This document shows positions 7,623 through 14,889 of a stretch of 64,000 nt of DNA, piece after piece. The notes under the pieces are model-generated. The model did no database searches and was not told the origin of the DNA. It was given only the letters and a program-made list of their open reading frames with translations. Source of the stretch: UKL13-2 sp038206765. Its GTDB lineage: Bacteria; Pseudomonadota; Gammaproteobacteria; Burkholderiales; Usitatibacteraceae. Numbering within the stretch: the stretch's first letter is position 1; every line of letters starts with the position of its first letter. Location: assembly GCA_038206765.1 (NCBI GenBank), contig JBBRAM010000003.1, positions 1 to 64,000 of the forward strand, in the 5' to 3' direction. A program made the translations under genes and the position numbers.

Positions 7623-9704
7623 ATGGGTCAATTCTTCGGCCGTCGCGTTCCGGTCATCTTGCAGAGCGAAGCGCCCGAGTGCGGCATTGCCTGCTTGGCG
7701 ATGGTCGCGTCTTACCACGGCCATTTGACTGATCTCGCCGCGATGCGGCTCAGGCTGTCGCCGTCGCTCAAAGGGGTGACACTCAAGCACGTCTCGCAAG
7801 TCGCCGAGGCGATGGGCTTGGCCGCGCGGGGTGTGCAGGTGCAACTTGAAAGTTTGGGCAAACTCACACTACCGGCCGTGCTGCATTGGGACATGAACCA
7901 TTTTGTGGTGCTCACCAAAGTCAGCGGCAAAACCATCATGGTTCACGATCCGGCGCATGGCCGCCGGAAGTTGACGTTTGCCGAAGCGTCCAAGCATTTC
8001 ACCGGCATCGCCATGGAATTCGCCACCACCGCGAGCTTTCGCAAGGTCGATGAACGCGAAAAAATCAGCGCCTGGCAGTTGTTCTCAGTCAGCGGTGGCT
8101 TGGGTGGCAGTGTGGCGCAGCTCGTGTTTTTATCGCTCGCGCTGGAGGTGTTTGCCATCGCCATGCCGTTCTTTTTGCAGCTGGTGGTCGATCGGGTGCT
8201 GGTGGGCCGGGATCGGGATTTGCTCACGGTGCTGGGCATCGCCTTTGGTGCGCTCGTCATCATCCAAGTGTTGGTCACGGGGGTGAGGGCGTGGGTGGGG
8301 GTTTATCTGAGCACCCATTTCAACATGCGGCTACTGACGGCACTCTTCAACCATTTGCTGAAGCTGCCACTTTCGTGGTTCGAGAAGCGCCATATCGGCG
8401 ATATTGTCTCCAAATTCCGCAGTGTTGACGTGATCCAAAAAACACTCTCAACGACCTTTGTTGAGACATTCATTGACGGCATAATGGTCATTCTCACCAT
8501 CGGCGTCATGGCGTTTTACAGCGCTAAATTAACCATCATCGTTGTTTCCGCCGCATGCCTTTACGCCTTGGCGCGATGGTATTTTTACTATCCGCAACGC
8601 TATGCAACTGACGAACAGCTTGCACATGAGGCAAAAGCTAGCACCCACTTCATCGAAACGCTGCGCGGGATGATGGCCATCAAGCTCAACCTGCGCGAGA
8701 ACGACCGCCGCGCTGCCTATCAAAACTTAGTCGTTGAGCACATCAATGCCGGTGTGAAAGTGCAAAGCGTCGGCATTTTCCAGCGTGCCTCCAGCGGGCT
8801 CATTTTTGGGTTGGAAAGCGTCATCGTCATCTGGATCGGCGCCACCTTGGTCATGGACGGCATATTTACCGTTGGCATGCTCTATGCGTTTTTGGGCTTC
8901 AAACTCGTGTTTTTGACCCGCGTGAATAATCTGGTCGAGAAATGGAATGAATTCCGGATGCTCGATCTGCACGCCGAGCGGATCGCCGACATCGCCTTGG
9001 CCGAGGGCGAGCGCGCCACTGGTAGTGCGAGCGGCGTCGCCATGGTGATCGCCGAAAAAGGCCAACCGATGACCATCGAAGCGCGAAATTTGGGCTACGC
9101 CTACGGCCCTGAGGGCTTTGCATTCCGCCACATCAGCTTCACGATTCAGCCCGGTGAAACGGTCGCGATGGTCGGTCCATCGGGTTGCGGAAAAACAACA
9201 CTATTGAAGGTCTTGCTAGGACTACTGCACCCTACCGAGGGGCAAGTGATCGTCAATGGTCGCGATTTGCGCGAATGGGATCTATCCCAATACCGCGCCA
9301 AGCTGGGGGCGGTGATGCAAGACGATCAACTATTCCTGGGCTCGATCGCAGACGCGATTGCGTTCGGCGGGGAGTTCGATATGGACGACATCAAAATGTG
9401 CGCCATCGCGGCACAGATCGACACCGAGATTGACAGCTTTCCAATGGGCTATTCCACCCTAGTCGGCGCACTAGGCACAACATTATCGGGTGGTCAAAAA
9501 CAGCGCGTGCTCTTAGCCCGCGCCCTCTACCGCCGTCCGCAGATCCTATTTTTAGACGAAACGCTGGACCAAGTTGATGCCAAACAAGAAGGTCTCATCA
9601 GATATAACCTGAAAGGACGCGTCTCCACGATCATACTGGTCAGCCATCGGCCGGAATCTGTGTTGGGGGTTAGGAAGATAAATTTGGTGGGGAACGCGAA
9701 TTAA
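7623..9704 (+). CDS. Peptidase-containing ABC exporter (C39 peptidase, permease and ATPase; double-glycine leader processing)
   Basis: This 693-residue bacteriocin/peptide-type exporter cuts double-glycine leaders in the cytoplasm and exports the core peptide. The N-terminal C39 domain has all expected catalytic residues: Q14 (oxyanion), C20 (nucleophile in EAPECGIACL), H93 (MNHFVVL) and D109 (VHDPAHG). A membrane domain follows (about residues 150-440). The ATPase domain has Walker A GPSGCGKTT (518-526), signature LSGGQKQR (621-628), Walker B ending FLDE and the switch His in LVSHRPES. The segment after Walker B reads DETLDQVD instead of the common DEATSHLD. It resembles RaxB/CvaB. It ends only 10 bases from the stop of the nearest convergent peptide gene, its likely substrate. 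Confidence 0.95.
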   Translation: MGQFFGRRVPVILQSEAPECGIACLAMVASYHGHLTDLAAMRLRLSPSLKGVTLKHVSQVAEAMGLAARGVQVQLESLGKLTLPAVLHWDMNHFVVLTKVSGKTIMVHDPAHGRRKLTFAEASKHFTGIAMEFATTASFRKVDEREKISAWQLFSVSGGLGGSVAQLVFLSLALEVFAIAMPFFLQLVVDRVLVGRDRDLLTVLGIAFGALVIIQVLVTGVRAWVGVYLSTHFNMRLLTALFNHLLKLPLSWFEKRHIGDIVSKFRSVDVIQKTLSTTFVETFIDGIMVILTIGVMAFYSAKLTIIVVSAACLYALARWYFYYPQRYATDEQLAHEAKASTHFIETLRGMMAIKLNLRENDRRAAYQNLVVEHINAGVKVQSVGIFQRASSGLIFGLESVIVIWIGATLVMDGIFTVGMLYAFLGFKLVFLTRVNNLVEKWNEFRMLDLHAERIADIALAEGERATGSASGVAMVIAEKGQPMTIEARNLGYAYGPEGFAFRHISFTIQPGETVAMVGPSGCGKTTLLKVLLGLLHPTEGQVIVNGRDLREWDLSQYRAKLGAVMQDDQLFLGSIADAIAFGGEFDMDDIKMCAIAAQIDTEIDSFPMGYSTLVGALGTTLSGGQKQRVLLARALYRRPQILFLDETLDQVDAKQEGLIRYNLKGRVSTIILVSHRPESVLGVRKINLVGNAN

Positions 9705-9714
9705 AATTGTTTGA

Positions 9715-9843
9715 TTAGATGTTGACTGTGCCGCTACCCCCTCCGACAAGAACGAGCGACAAATCGTCGAGTTGGGTGATTTCGGCGACTTGAACTTCTG
9801 CTGCGCTGTTATTGATTTCAACGATATTTAGTTCTTTGCTCAT
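9715..9843 (-). CDS. Double-glycine leader peptide, copy 1 (core SGTVNI)
   Basis: A 42-codon gene found by direct reading. It begins MSKELNIVEINN and ends LDDLSLVLVGGGSGTVNI. Counting cleavage after G36, the leader has Leu at -12, Leu at -7 and Val at -4 before Gly-Gly, which matches the recognition pattern of C39 exporters. The predicted product is SGTVNI, or GSGTVNI if the cut is after G35. A GGAGAC ribosome binding site lies before the ATG. It differs from copy 2 in the leader at residue 20 only (Ala instead of Val). Of the three copies it lies nearest the exporter, to which it is convergent. Confidence 0.88.
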   Translation of the reverse strand: MSKELNIVEINNSAAEVQVAEITQLDDLSLVLVGGGSGTVNI

Positions 9844-9875
9844 GATGTGTCTCCAGTAGTATTAAAATTGGTTGA

Positions 9876-10004
9876 TTAGATGTTGACCGTGCCGCTACCG
9901 CCGCCGACAAGAACGAGCGACAAATCGTCGAGTTGGGTGATTTCAACGACTTGAACTTCTGCTGCGCTGTTATTAATTTCAACGATATTTAGTTCTTTGC
10001 TCAT
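9876..10004 (-). CDS. Double-glycine leader peptide, copy 2 (core SGTVNI)
   Basis: This is the second 42-codon copy, with the same ending VLVGGGSGTVNI and Val at residue 20. It starts with the same GGAGAC ribosome binding site eight bases upstream. It is separated from both neighbours by near-identical 32-base spacers, so the three genes probably form one transcript. There is no cysteine, serine-rich core or lanthionine-type residue pattern, and no modification enzyme nearby, so an unmodified linear peptide is the simplest product. Confidence 0.88.
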   Translation of the reverse strand: MSKELNIVEINNSAAEVQVVEITQLDDLSLVLVGGGSGTVNI

Positions 10005-10036
10005 GATGTGTCTCCAGTGGTATTAAAATTGATTGA

Positions 10037-10165
10037 TTAGATATTGACTGTGGCGCTACCGCCGCCGACAAGAACGAGCGACAAATCGTCGAGTTGGGTG
10101 ATTTCAACGACTTGAACTTCTGCGGCGCTGTTATTGATTTCAACGATATTCAGTTCTTTGCTCAT
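10037..10165 (-). CDS. Double-glycine leader peptide, copy 3 (core SATVNI), promoter-proximal
   Basis: This is the third 42-codon copy and the first to be transcribed. Its leader is identical to that of copy 2 but the core has Ala in place of Gly (GGGSATVNI), which gives SATVNI or GSATVNI. Its ribosome binding site is different (AAGGAAAC, four bases before the ATG), as expected for the gene next to the promoter. The CRP-like operator at 10203-10218 lies 38 bases upstream of its start codon. Confidence 0.88.
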   Translation of the reverse strand: MSKELNIVEINNSAAEVQVVEITQLDDLSLVLVGGGSATVNI

Positions 10166-10202
10166 GATTGTTTCCTTTATAATTAAACAGTTAGATTGAA
10201 AA

Positions 10203-10218
10203 TGTGAACTAGATCACA
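10203..10218. promoter_or_regulatory. CRP/Clp-type operator in the divergent peptide / TPR-HD-GYP promoter region
   Basis: TGTGAACTAGATCACA has both half-sites perfect (TGTGA-N6-TCACA) and extended A/T flanks (AAA before, CTTT after), close to the CRP consensus. Toward the plus-strand gene, a -10 candidate TACATT (10237-10242) predicts a start near 10249, putting the site centre near -39, roughly class II activator spacing. Toward the peptide genes it would overlap the -35 region. The regulator could be CRP or a Clp-like cyclic-di-GMP-sensing relative; the sequence cannot tell. Confidence 0.75.
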
Positions 10219-10262
10219 CTTTCCATGCTACCGTCATACATTGAAAACCGCAAGGGTTTGGA

Positions 10263-12167
10263 ATGAACGTCAACCACAACTTGGGTACGAGAGATCAAAA
10301 ACTTTTTCTTGCTCAGGCACAAGAACTGATTTCTGCCGCGGTCGAGACGGGCACGTGTAAGGATTTACGGGTCCTTGAAGCGCACGCTTGTAAGCTATCA
10401 GCGTTGAATATCGATAAAGCGCTGCAATTGAAGTTAATGCTCGACGCTGCGCGGTTTTTATATATCGCCGGCAGGGCTGATCACGGCTTAGCTGTTGCGC
10501 AAAGTGCGCGTGATTTTGCCTTGGAGTTTGCCGACCCAGTTTCATCTACTGCCGCTTTAAATATATTGGGGGTTTGTGCTGCTGACACCGGCAATTTGCC
10601 GCTAGCAATGTCGAGTTATGCTGATGCAATGTCTTTGGCCCAAAAAACTAAGGACATGTCCCGGGAAGGGAGAACTTGGCACAATCTTGGTACAGCATTG
10701 ATGTATACCGGCCTATATAGAGAGGCTATTACTTGTTTCCTGAAGGCTTTAGAATTTACCAACCTCGTTGAGGATCTTATTTCAGCTAGGGCTCCATTAC
10801 ATACAAATGTAGCGGCATGTCATTTATATCTAGGTGAGATTTCTCAAGGACTCGTCGCTATAAAGAAATCGATTGGCTCTGCCGTTGATTCGGTTGATCC
10901 GAATGCAATTTTAAATCGGGTGTTAGCGGAGAATTGCTACACTCGCCTCTTAATTGAAGTGAATAATTTTGAGGGCGCTCGCGAACACGCAAAAGTAGCG
11001 CGTCAATATGCTGCACTGACCAATTCGGCTCGCGCAGATATTTCCGCCTCAGTTGCGGAAGGGCTATCAGAGATCTACTCTTCGCAAATAGATGTTGGTC
11101 TGACTCGCCTTCAACAAACACTGCATCGGGCGGCTGCGTTAAAAGTGAATGCTCATGAAGTGCTGGTTGCGCTGGTTAAAACCCACGAACACCTAGGGCA
11201 GCACGATAAAGCACTGGAATATCTGAATGCGATGCTTGACACGCAACGTAAAACTCAAGAGGCCAATATTCTTCAGCATGTCCGGCGGCACTTAGAGCAA
11301 TTGCACGATGCCGATGAGGGGATGCTCCTCGAAGATGCAACTCAAGCAATAAAAAAACTAGAAACCCGCGCCGAAGTATTCGAAGGCCGCGTCGCTAAAG
11401 GTCAGCTAAAGAAGCTAGACCAAGAAATCAAAAATTTAGACCAAGAACTTTTCAAAGCTCGCATCGAAGTCATGGAGCGCCTGGCGGTTGCGGCGGAGTT
11501 GCGGGACGATTCTACGGGCAAGCATTCTTATCGTGTCGGCCGGATGGCGCAGTATTTGGCGATGGAAATAGGGCTGACCGAAGACGAAATTTTCATGATC
11601 GATATTGCGGCACGTCTGCACGATATTGGCAAAGTGGGCATTCCCGACGGCATTTTGCTGAAAGCCGGACCGCTCAACAATTCCGAGCGCGATGTCATGA
11701 AAACCCACGCCACCATTGGTGCCAATGTGTTGGCGCAGAGCAATATTGCGCACATGAAAATGGCCGAGGATATCGCCCGCTATCACCACGAATGGTGGGA
11801 TGGATCCGGCTATCCGGACGGCTTGGTCGGCGAGGCGATTCCGCTCCCCGCCCGGATCGCGGCGCTAGCCGACGTGTTTGATGCGCTCACGCATTTGCGC
11901 ACTTACAAGCCCGCATGGACCATCGACAGCGCCTTGACCGAGATTTTAGGGCTGCGCGGCAAACAGTTTGACCCGAAACTGACCGATGTTTTCTTGGGCC
12001 TAGTCTCGCGCCTGCGTCGCGAACACGGCGATTTGGACAAGCTGCTCGGAGCCGGAGCGGACCAATCCCAGTTCTTGCTATCGCGCCGCAAAATCCAAGA
12101 AACCCTGGAGGCCACCACCATCCCCGGCATGCCACAACCACTTAGCCGGTTTGATTTGCAGCGTTAA
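10263..12167 (+). CDS. TPR-domain protein fused to an active-type HD-GYP cyclic-di-GMP phosphodiesterase
   Basis: This 634-residue cytoplasmic protein has no membrane segment. Residues about 15-335 are tetratricopeptide-type helical repeats (for example TWHNLGTALMYTGLYREAIT). A coiled-coil linker follows (about 340-400), then an HD-GYP domain: H421, HDIGK (H453-D454-K457) and HHEWWDGSGYPDG (508-520), which contains the intact GYP motif. The metal ligands and GYP are present, so cyclic-di-GMP hydrolysis is expected. There is no receiver domain; the TPR region is the likely sensor. The gene is divergent from the three short-peptide genes. The TPR half is clearly more AT-rich than the catalytic half (24 G+C in 10801-10860 against 43 in 11821-11880). 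AAGGG precedes the ATG. Confidence 0.93.
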   Translation: MNVNHNLGTRDQKLFLAQAQELISAAVETGTCKDLRVLEAHACKLSALNIDKALQLKLMLDAARFLYIAGRADHGLAVAQSARDFALEFADPVSSTAALNILGVCAADTGNLPLAMSSYADAMSLAQKTKDMSREGRTWHNLGTALMYTGLYREAITCFLKALEFTNLVEDLISARAPLHTNVAACHLYLGEISQGLVAIKKSIGSAVDSVDPNAILNRVLAENCYTRLLIEVNNFEGAREHAKVARQYAALTNSARADISASVAEGLSEIYSSQIDVGLTRLQQTLHRAAALKVNAHEVLVALVKTHEHLGQHDKALEYLNAMLDTQRKTQEANILQHVRRHLEQLHDADEGMLLEDATQAIKKLETRAEVFEGRVAKGQLKKLDQEIKNLDQELFKARIEVMERLAVAAELRDDSTGKHSYRVGRMAQYLAMEIGLTEDEIFMIDIAARLHDIGKVGIPDGILLKAGPLNNSERDVMKTHATIGANVLAQSNIAHMKMAEDIARYHHEWWDGSGYPDGLVGEAIPLPARIAALADVFDALTHLRTYKPAWTIDSALTEILGLRGKQFDPKLTDVFLGLVSRLRREHGDLDKLLGAGADQSQFLLSRRKIQETLEATTIPGMPQPLSRFDLQR

Positions 12168-12303
12168 GTTATGCAGATGACCCTTGGCTAGCGTTACAGG
12201 ACGTCAATACCCAACGCCGCTTGCAATACTCGACGCCACCCAAGGGGCGCTGCTTTTAAATCTTGCGCCGCGCATCTAAGCAGTAGAAAAATTCCCGTCA
12301 CAT

Positions 12304-12333
12304 TTGCCCAGACCCTGCTCCTCAAGCTATAAT
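12304..12333 (+). promoter_or_regulatory. Candidate sigma-70 promoter of tpiA
   Basis: TTGCCC (12304-12309) and a perfect TATAAT (12328-12333) are 18 bases apart. Transcription would start near 12340, about 50 bases before the tpiA start, and could continue into secG. Confidence 0.7.
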
Positions 12334-12390
12334 TGCAGAGTTTCACGATGAATTTTGCAATTAAACGGCTTACGAAACTGGAATTTTGGC

Positions 12391-13152
12391 GTGCGGAATC
12401 GTTTGGTGGTGGGTAACTGGAAGCTAAATGGCAGCTTTGCGCAAAACGCGGCTTTGCTGGCTTCGCTTTCGAGCGCTGTGGCTTCCCGCGACGGCAAAGT
12501 CTGCGCGGTATCGGTTCCTTTCCCCTACTTGGCACAGGTTCAGTCATTACTAGGCGCATCTGCTTTGGTTTGGGCTGCACAAGATGTGAGCCGGTTTGAG
12601 TCGGGCGCTTACACAGGCGAGGTTTCGGCTGCGATGGTTGCTGAGTTTGGTACTAAATTTGCCATCGTCGGGCATTCCGAACGTCGTGCGCTTTTTGGCG
12701 ATTCGGATTCGGCGGTAGCGCAGAAGTTTGGTTGCGCCAGGCACGCGGGTTTGACACCAATTTTGTGTGTCGGTGAAACGCTTGATGAGCGTTTGGCCGG
12801 TAAGACTGAAATCGTTGTGATGCGGCAGTTGGATGCCGTTATTGCAGCGCACGGAGTGGCAGCATTGGCCGGAGCGGTGTTGGCCTACGAGCCAGTCTGG
12901 GCGATCGGCACGGGCAAAACGGCATCACCCGCCGAAGCAGAAGCGGTGCATTTTGCGCTTAGGCAGCATGTGGCAGCGGCGGCAGGCAAGGCCAATGAGC
13001 AAGTGGCAATGGATTTACCGATTTTGTATGGCGGCAGCGTGAAGAAATCAAACGCGGCTGAGTTGTTTGCGATGCCCAATATTGATGGCGGTTTAATTGG
13101 TGGCGCATCATTGGTGGCAGAAGAATTTTTGGGAATTTGGGCGGCGCTTTAA
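12391..13152 (+). CDS. tpiA: Triosephosphate isomerase
   Basis: This enzyme interconverts dihydroxyacetone phosphate and glyceraldehyde 3-phosphate in the cytoplasm. The 253 residues show substrate-binding Lys in VVGNWKLN (K11), the electrophile His in GHSERR, catalytic Glu in AYEPVWAIGTG (loop 6 follows) and the phosphate-binding YGGSVK. I chose the GTG at 12391 because TIM proteins start just before the GNWK strand; the frame is open to a TTG at 12355 but the extra 12 residues have no family counterpart. It precedes secG, a standard order in this class. Confidence 0.96.
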   Translation: MRNRLVVGNWKLNGSFAQNAALLASLSSAVASRDGKVCAVSVPFPYLAQVQSLLGASALVWAAQDVSRFESGAYTGEVSAAMVAEFGTKFAIVGHSERRALFGDSDSAVAQKFGCARHAGLTPILCVGETLDERLAGKTEIVVMRQLDAVIAAHGVAALAGAVLAYEPVWAIGTGKTASPAEAEAVHFALRQHVAAAAGKANEQVAMDLPILYGGSVKKSNAAELFAMPNIDGGLIGGASLVAEEFLGIWAAL

Positions 13153-13247
13153 GGTTGGGGCGGGTTGGATTGATTCTGCTTTAACGCCTCGCCGGTTCTG
13201 TTTCGTTTTATGTTGTTTCATAGTTTGAATATTGTTTAGGAATCGTT

Positions 13248-13667
13248 ATGTTGGCAAATTTGATGTTGGTATTTCATGTTTTGGTGGCAGCGGTAATGAT
13301 CGCGCTGGTGCTGGTTCAGCACGGCAAGGGCGCAGATATGGGTGCCGCATTCGGCACAGGGTCGGCAGGTAGCTTGTTCGGCTCGTCGGGCTCTGCCAAT
13401 TTTTTATCGCGCTCAACCGCGGTGTGCGCAACATTGTTTTTTATCACCAGCTTGGGCCTGACCTACTATCATGCGCCGAGAGTCGGCGGCGGTGTGATGG
13501 GAGACGTGAAGTTGGTGGTTGAGCCCACCAAGGCTGATACGCCGAAGACCGATTCGAATACAATTCCAGCGCCTTCAGCAACGACGGCGCCAGCGGTGGT
13601 TCCTTCAGCGCCAGCGGCAAGTTCTGACGTCAAAGCGGAAACAAAACCGGAATCAAAAACAAAGTAA
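13248..13667 (+). CDS. secG: Protein-export membrane protein SecG
   Basis: This small subunit of the SecYEG translocon has two membrane spans (about residues 4-23 and 55-73) with the conserved cytoplasmic loop VLVQHGKGADMGAAFG and LFGSSGSANFL. The 139-residue length includes a Pro/Ala/Lys/Thr-rich C-terminal tail of about 55 residues, common in SecG of betaproteobacteria. It lies between tpiA and tRNA-Leu. Confidence 0.95.
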   Translation: MLANLMLVFHVLVAAVMIALVLVQHGKGADMGAAFGTGSAGSLFGSSGSANFLSRSTAVCATLFFITSLGLTYYHAPRVGGGVMGDVKLVVEPTKADTPKTDSNTIPAPSATTAPAVVPSAPAASSDVKAETKPESKTK

Positions 13668-13726
13668 AATTTGTATCCTCGTTGTTGTTTTTGATTGGTT
13701 AGTCGAAGTATTCGTAAAAATGAAAT

Positions 13727-13811
13727 GCCGTCGTGGTGAAATTGGTAGACACGCTATCTTGAGGGGGTAGTGGCGAAAGCTGTGCGAGTTCGAGTCTCGC
13801 CGACGGCACCA
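13727..13811 (+). tRNA. tRNA-Leu (anticodon GAG)
   Basis: A class II tRNA of 85 bases with acceptor GCCGTCG/CGACGGC, a D arm with GTG/CAC stem, anticodon stem CTATC/GGTAG enclosing TTGAGGG (anticodon GAG, reading CUC and CUU), a long variable arm, T arm GCGAG-TTCGAGT-CTCGC, and an encoded CCA end. It lies between secG and nuoA. Confidence 0.97.
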
Positions 13812-13939
13812 AGTTGTTAGCGGTATTAAAAAGTGCAACAGTAATCGCAGCAGAAATAAATGCAGTAAAAAGTGCAAACATGCGTTTTTTTGGGATGATA
13901 TTGTTCGCCCAAACCACAGGCATCAGGACAGATTCAAGC

Positions 13940-14308
13940 ATGTTACAAAATTACTTTCCCATTTTGATTTTCATCGTCGTCGGTATTGCTATCGGCGTAT
14001 TGCCTTTGATCATGACCAAAGGCCTGACGATCCTCCTCGGCAACGACAATCCCGATTCCGAGAAACTCTCCCCCTACGAATGCGGCTTTGAGGCCTTCGA
14101 AGACGCGCGCATGAAGTTTGATGTGCGCTACTACCTCGTCGCGATTCTGTTCATTTTGTTCGATCTTGAAATTGCGTTCATGTTTCCATGGGCAATTGTG
14201 TTCCAAGAGCTCGGCTGGTTTGGATTTTGGTCAATGATGGTATTTTTGGGCATTTTGGTTGCCGGCTTTATCTATGAGTGGAAGAAGGGCGCACTCGATT
14301 GGGAATAA
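13940..14308 (+). CDS. nuoA: NADH-quinone oxidoreductase subunit A
   Basis: This membrane-arm subunit of complex I has 122 residues and three spans, with the conserved loop SPYECGFEAFEDARMKFDVRYY and then FILFDLEIAFMFPW. The longer open frame starts at 13814, just after the tRNA, but the ATG at 13940 starts the family-conserved N terminus (MLQNYFPI). It is the first gene of a 14-subunit nuo operon. Confidence 0.97.
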   Translation: MLQNYFPILIFIVVGIAIGVLPLIMTKGLTILLGNDNPDSEKLSPYECGFEAFEDARMKFDVRYYLVAILFILFDLEIAFMFPWAIVFQELGWFGFWSMMVFLGILVAGFIYEWKKGALDWE

Positions 14309-14382
14309 GCCTGTAGTCAGTTTTTTGCAAGAAGCCACATCAGCAGTATTTTCTGCGCTTAGATTTAAATTCGGAGAGCATC

Positions 14383-14889
14383 ATGCCTGAAGGCGGCGGC
14401 AGTTTATCTAATAGCAACGCAACCTCGCTTACCCAGCAAGGGTTTGTCACAACATCGATCGATTCATTACTCAATTGGAGCCGCACAGGCTCCATGTGGC
14501 CGATGTCGTTCGGCCTCGCTTGCTGCGCGGTTGAGATGATGCACGCCGGTGCATCGCGCTATGATTTGGATCGTTTCGGTATCGTGTTTCGCCCCAGTCC
14601 GCGCCAGTCGGATGTGATGATTGTTGCCGGAACTCTTTGCAACAAGATGGCACCCGCATTGCGTAAAGTTTATGACCAAATGGCCGAACCACGTTGGGTG
14701 ATCTCGATGGGTTCTTGCGCCAACGGCGGTGGCTATTATCACTATTCGTATTCGGTGGTGCGCGGCTGTGACCGCATCGTGCCGGTGGATGTATATGTGC
14801 CCGGTTGCCCGCCGACTGCAGAAGCGCTTTTATACGGCATCATTCAGCTACAAAATAAGATTAAACGCACCAACACGATTGCGAGATGA
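14383..14889 (+). CDS. nuoB: NADH-quinone oxidoreductase subunit B (N2 cluster)
   Basis: The 168-residue peripheral subunit carries the last iron-sulfur cluster (N2) before quinone. Ligands are visible: adjacent C47-C48 in LACCAVEM, Cys in SMGSCANGGG and Cys in VPGCPPTAEAL. GGAGAGC precedes the ATG. The N-terminal extension (MPEGGGSLSNSNATS) is a little longer than usual. Its stop overlaps the nuoC start (ATGA). Confidence 0.97.
   Translation: MPEGGGSLSNSNATSLTQQGFVTTSIDSLLNWSRTGSMWPMSFGLACCAVEMMHAGASRYDLDRFGIVFRPSPRQSDVMIVAGTLCNKMAPALRKVYDQMAEPRWVISMGSCANGGGYYHYSYSVVRGCDRIVPVDVYVPGCPPTAEALLYGIIQLQNKIKRTNTIAR

Larger units (their letters stand above)
9715..10165 (-). repeat. Tandem triplication of a 161-bp unit carrying the peptide genes
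   Basis: Three 129-base genes and two 32-base spacers repeat with an exact period of 161 bases (stops at 9715, 9876, 10037). Spacers 9844-9875 and 10005-10036 differ by only a few bases. Coding differences are few, and those that change the protein touch leader residue 20 and core position 2 (Gly/Ala). This looks like recent tandem duplication with the reading frame kept. Confidence 0.95.

Noticed and set aside
9715..10165. CRISPR-like array because of regular repeats
   Set aside because: The 161-base units are whole genes with ribosome binding sites and kept reading frames, and there are no short repeats with variable spacers.
9715..10165. Class II bacteriocin or lanthipeptide cluster
   Set aside because: Cores are only 6-7 residues, have no Cys or suitable modification sites, and there is no immunity or modification gene nearby. 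Not excluded completely.
12355..12390. Extended N terminus of TpiA from a TTG codon
   Set aside because: Triosephosphate isomerases start immediately before the GNWK strand; the GTG at 12391 fits this.
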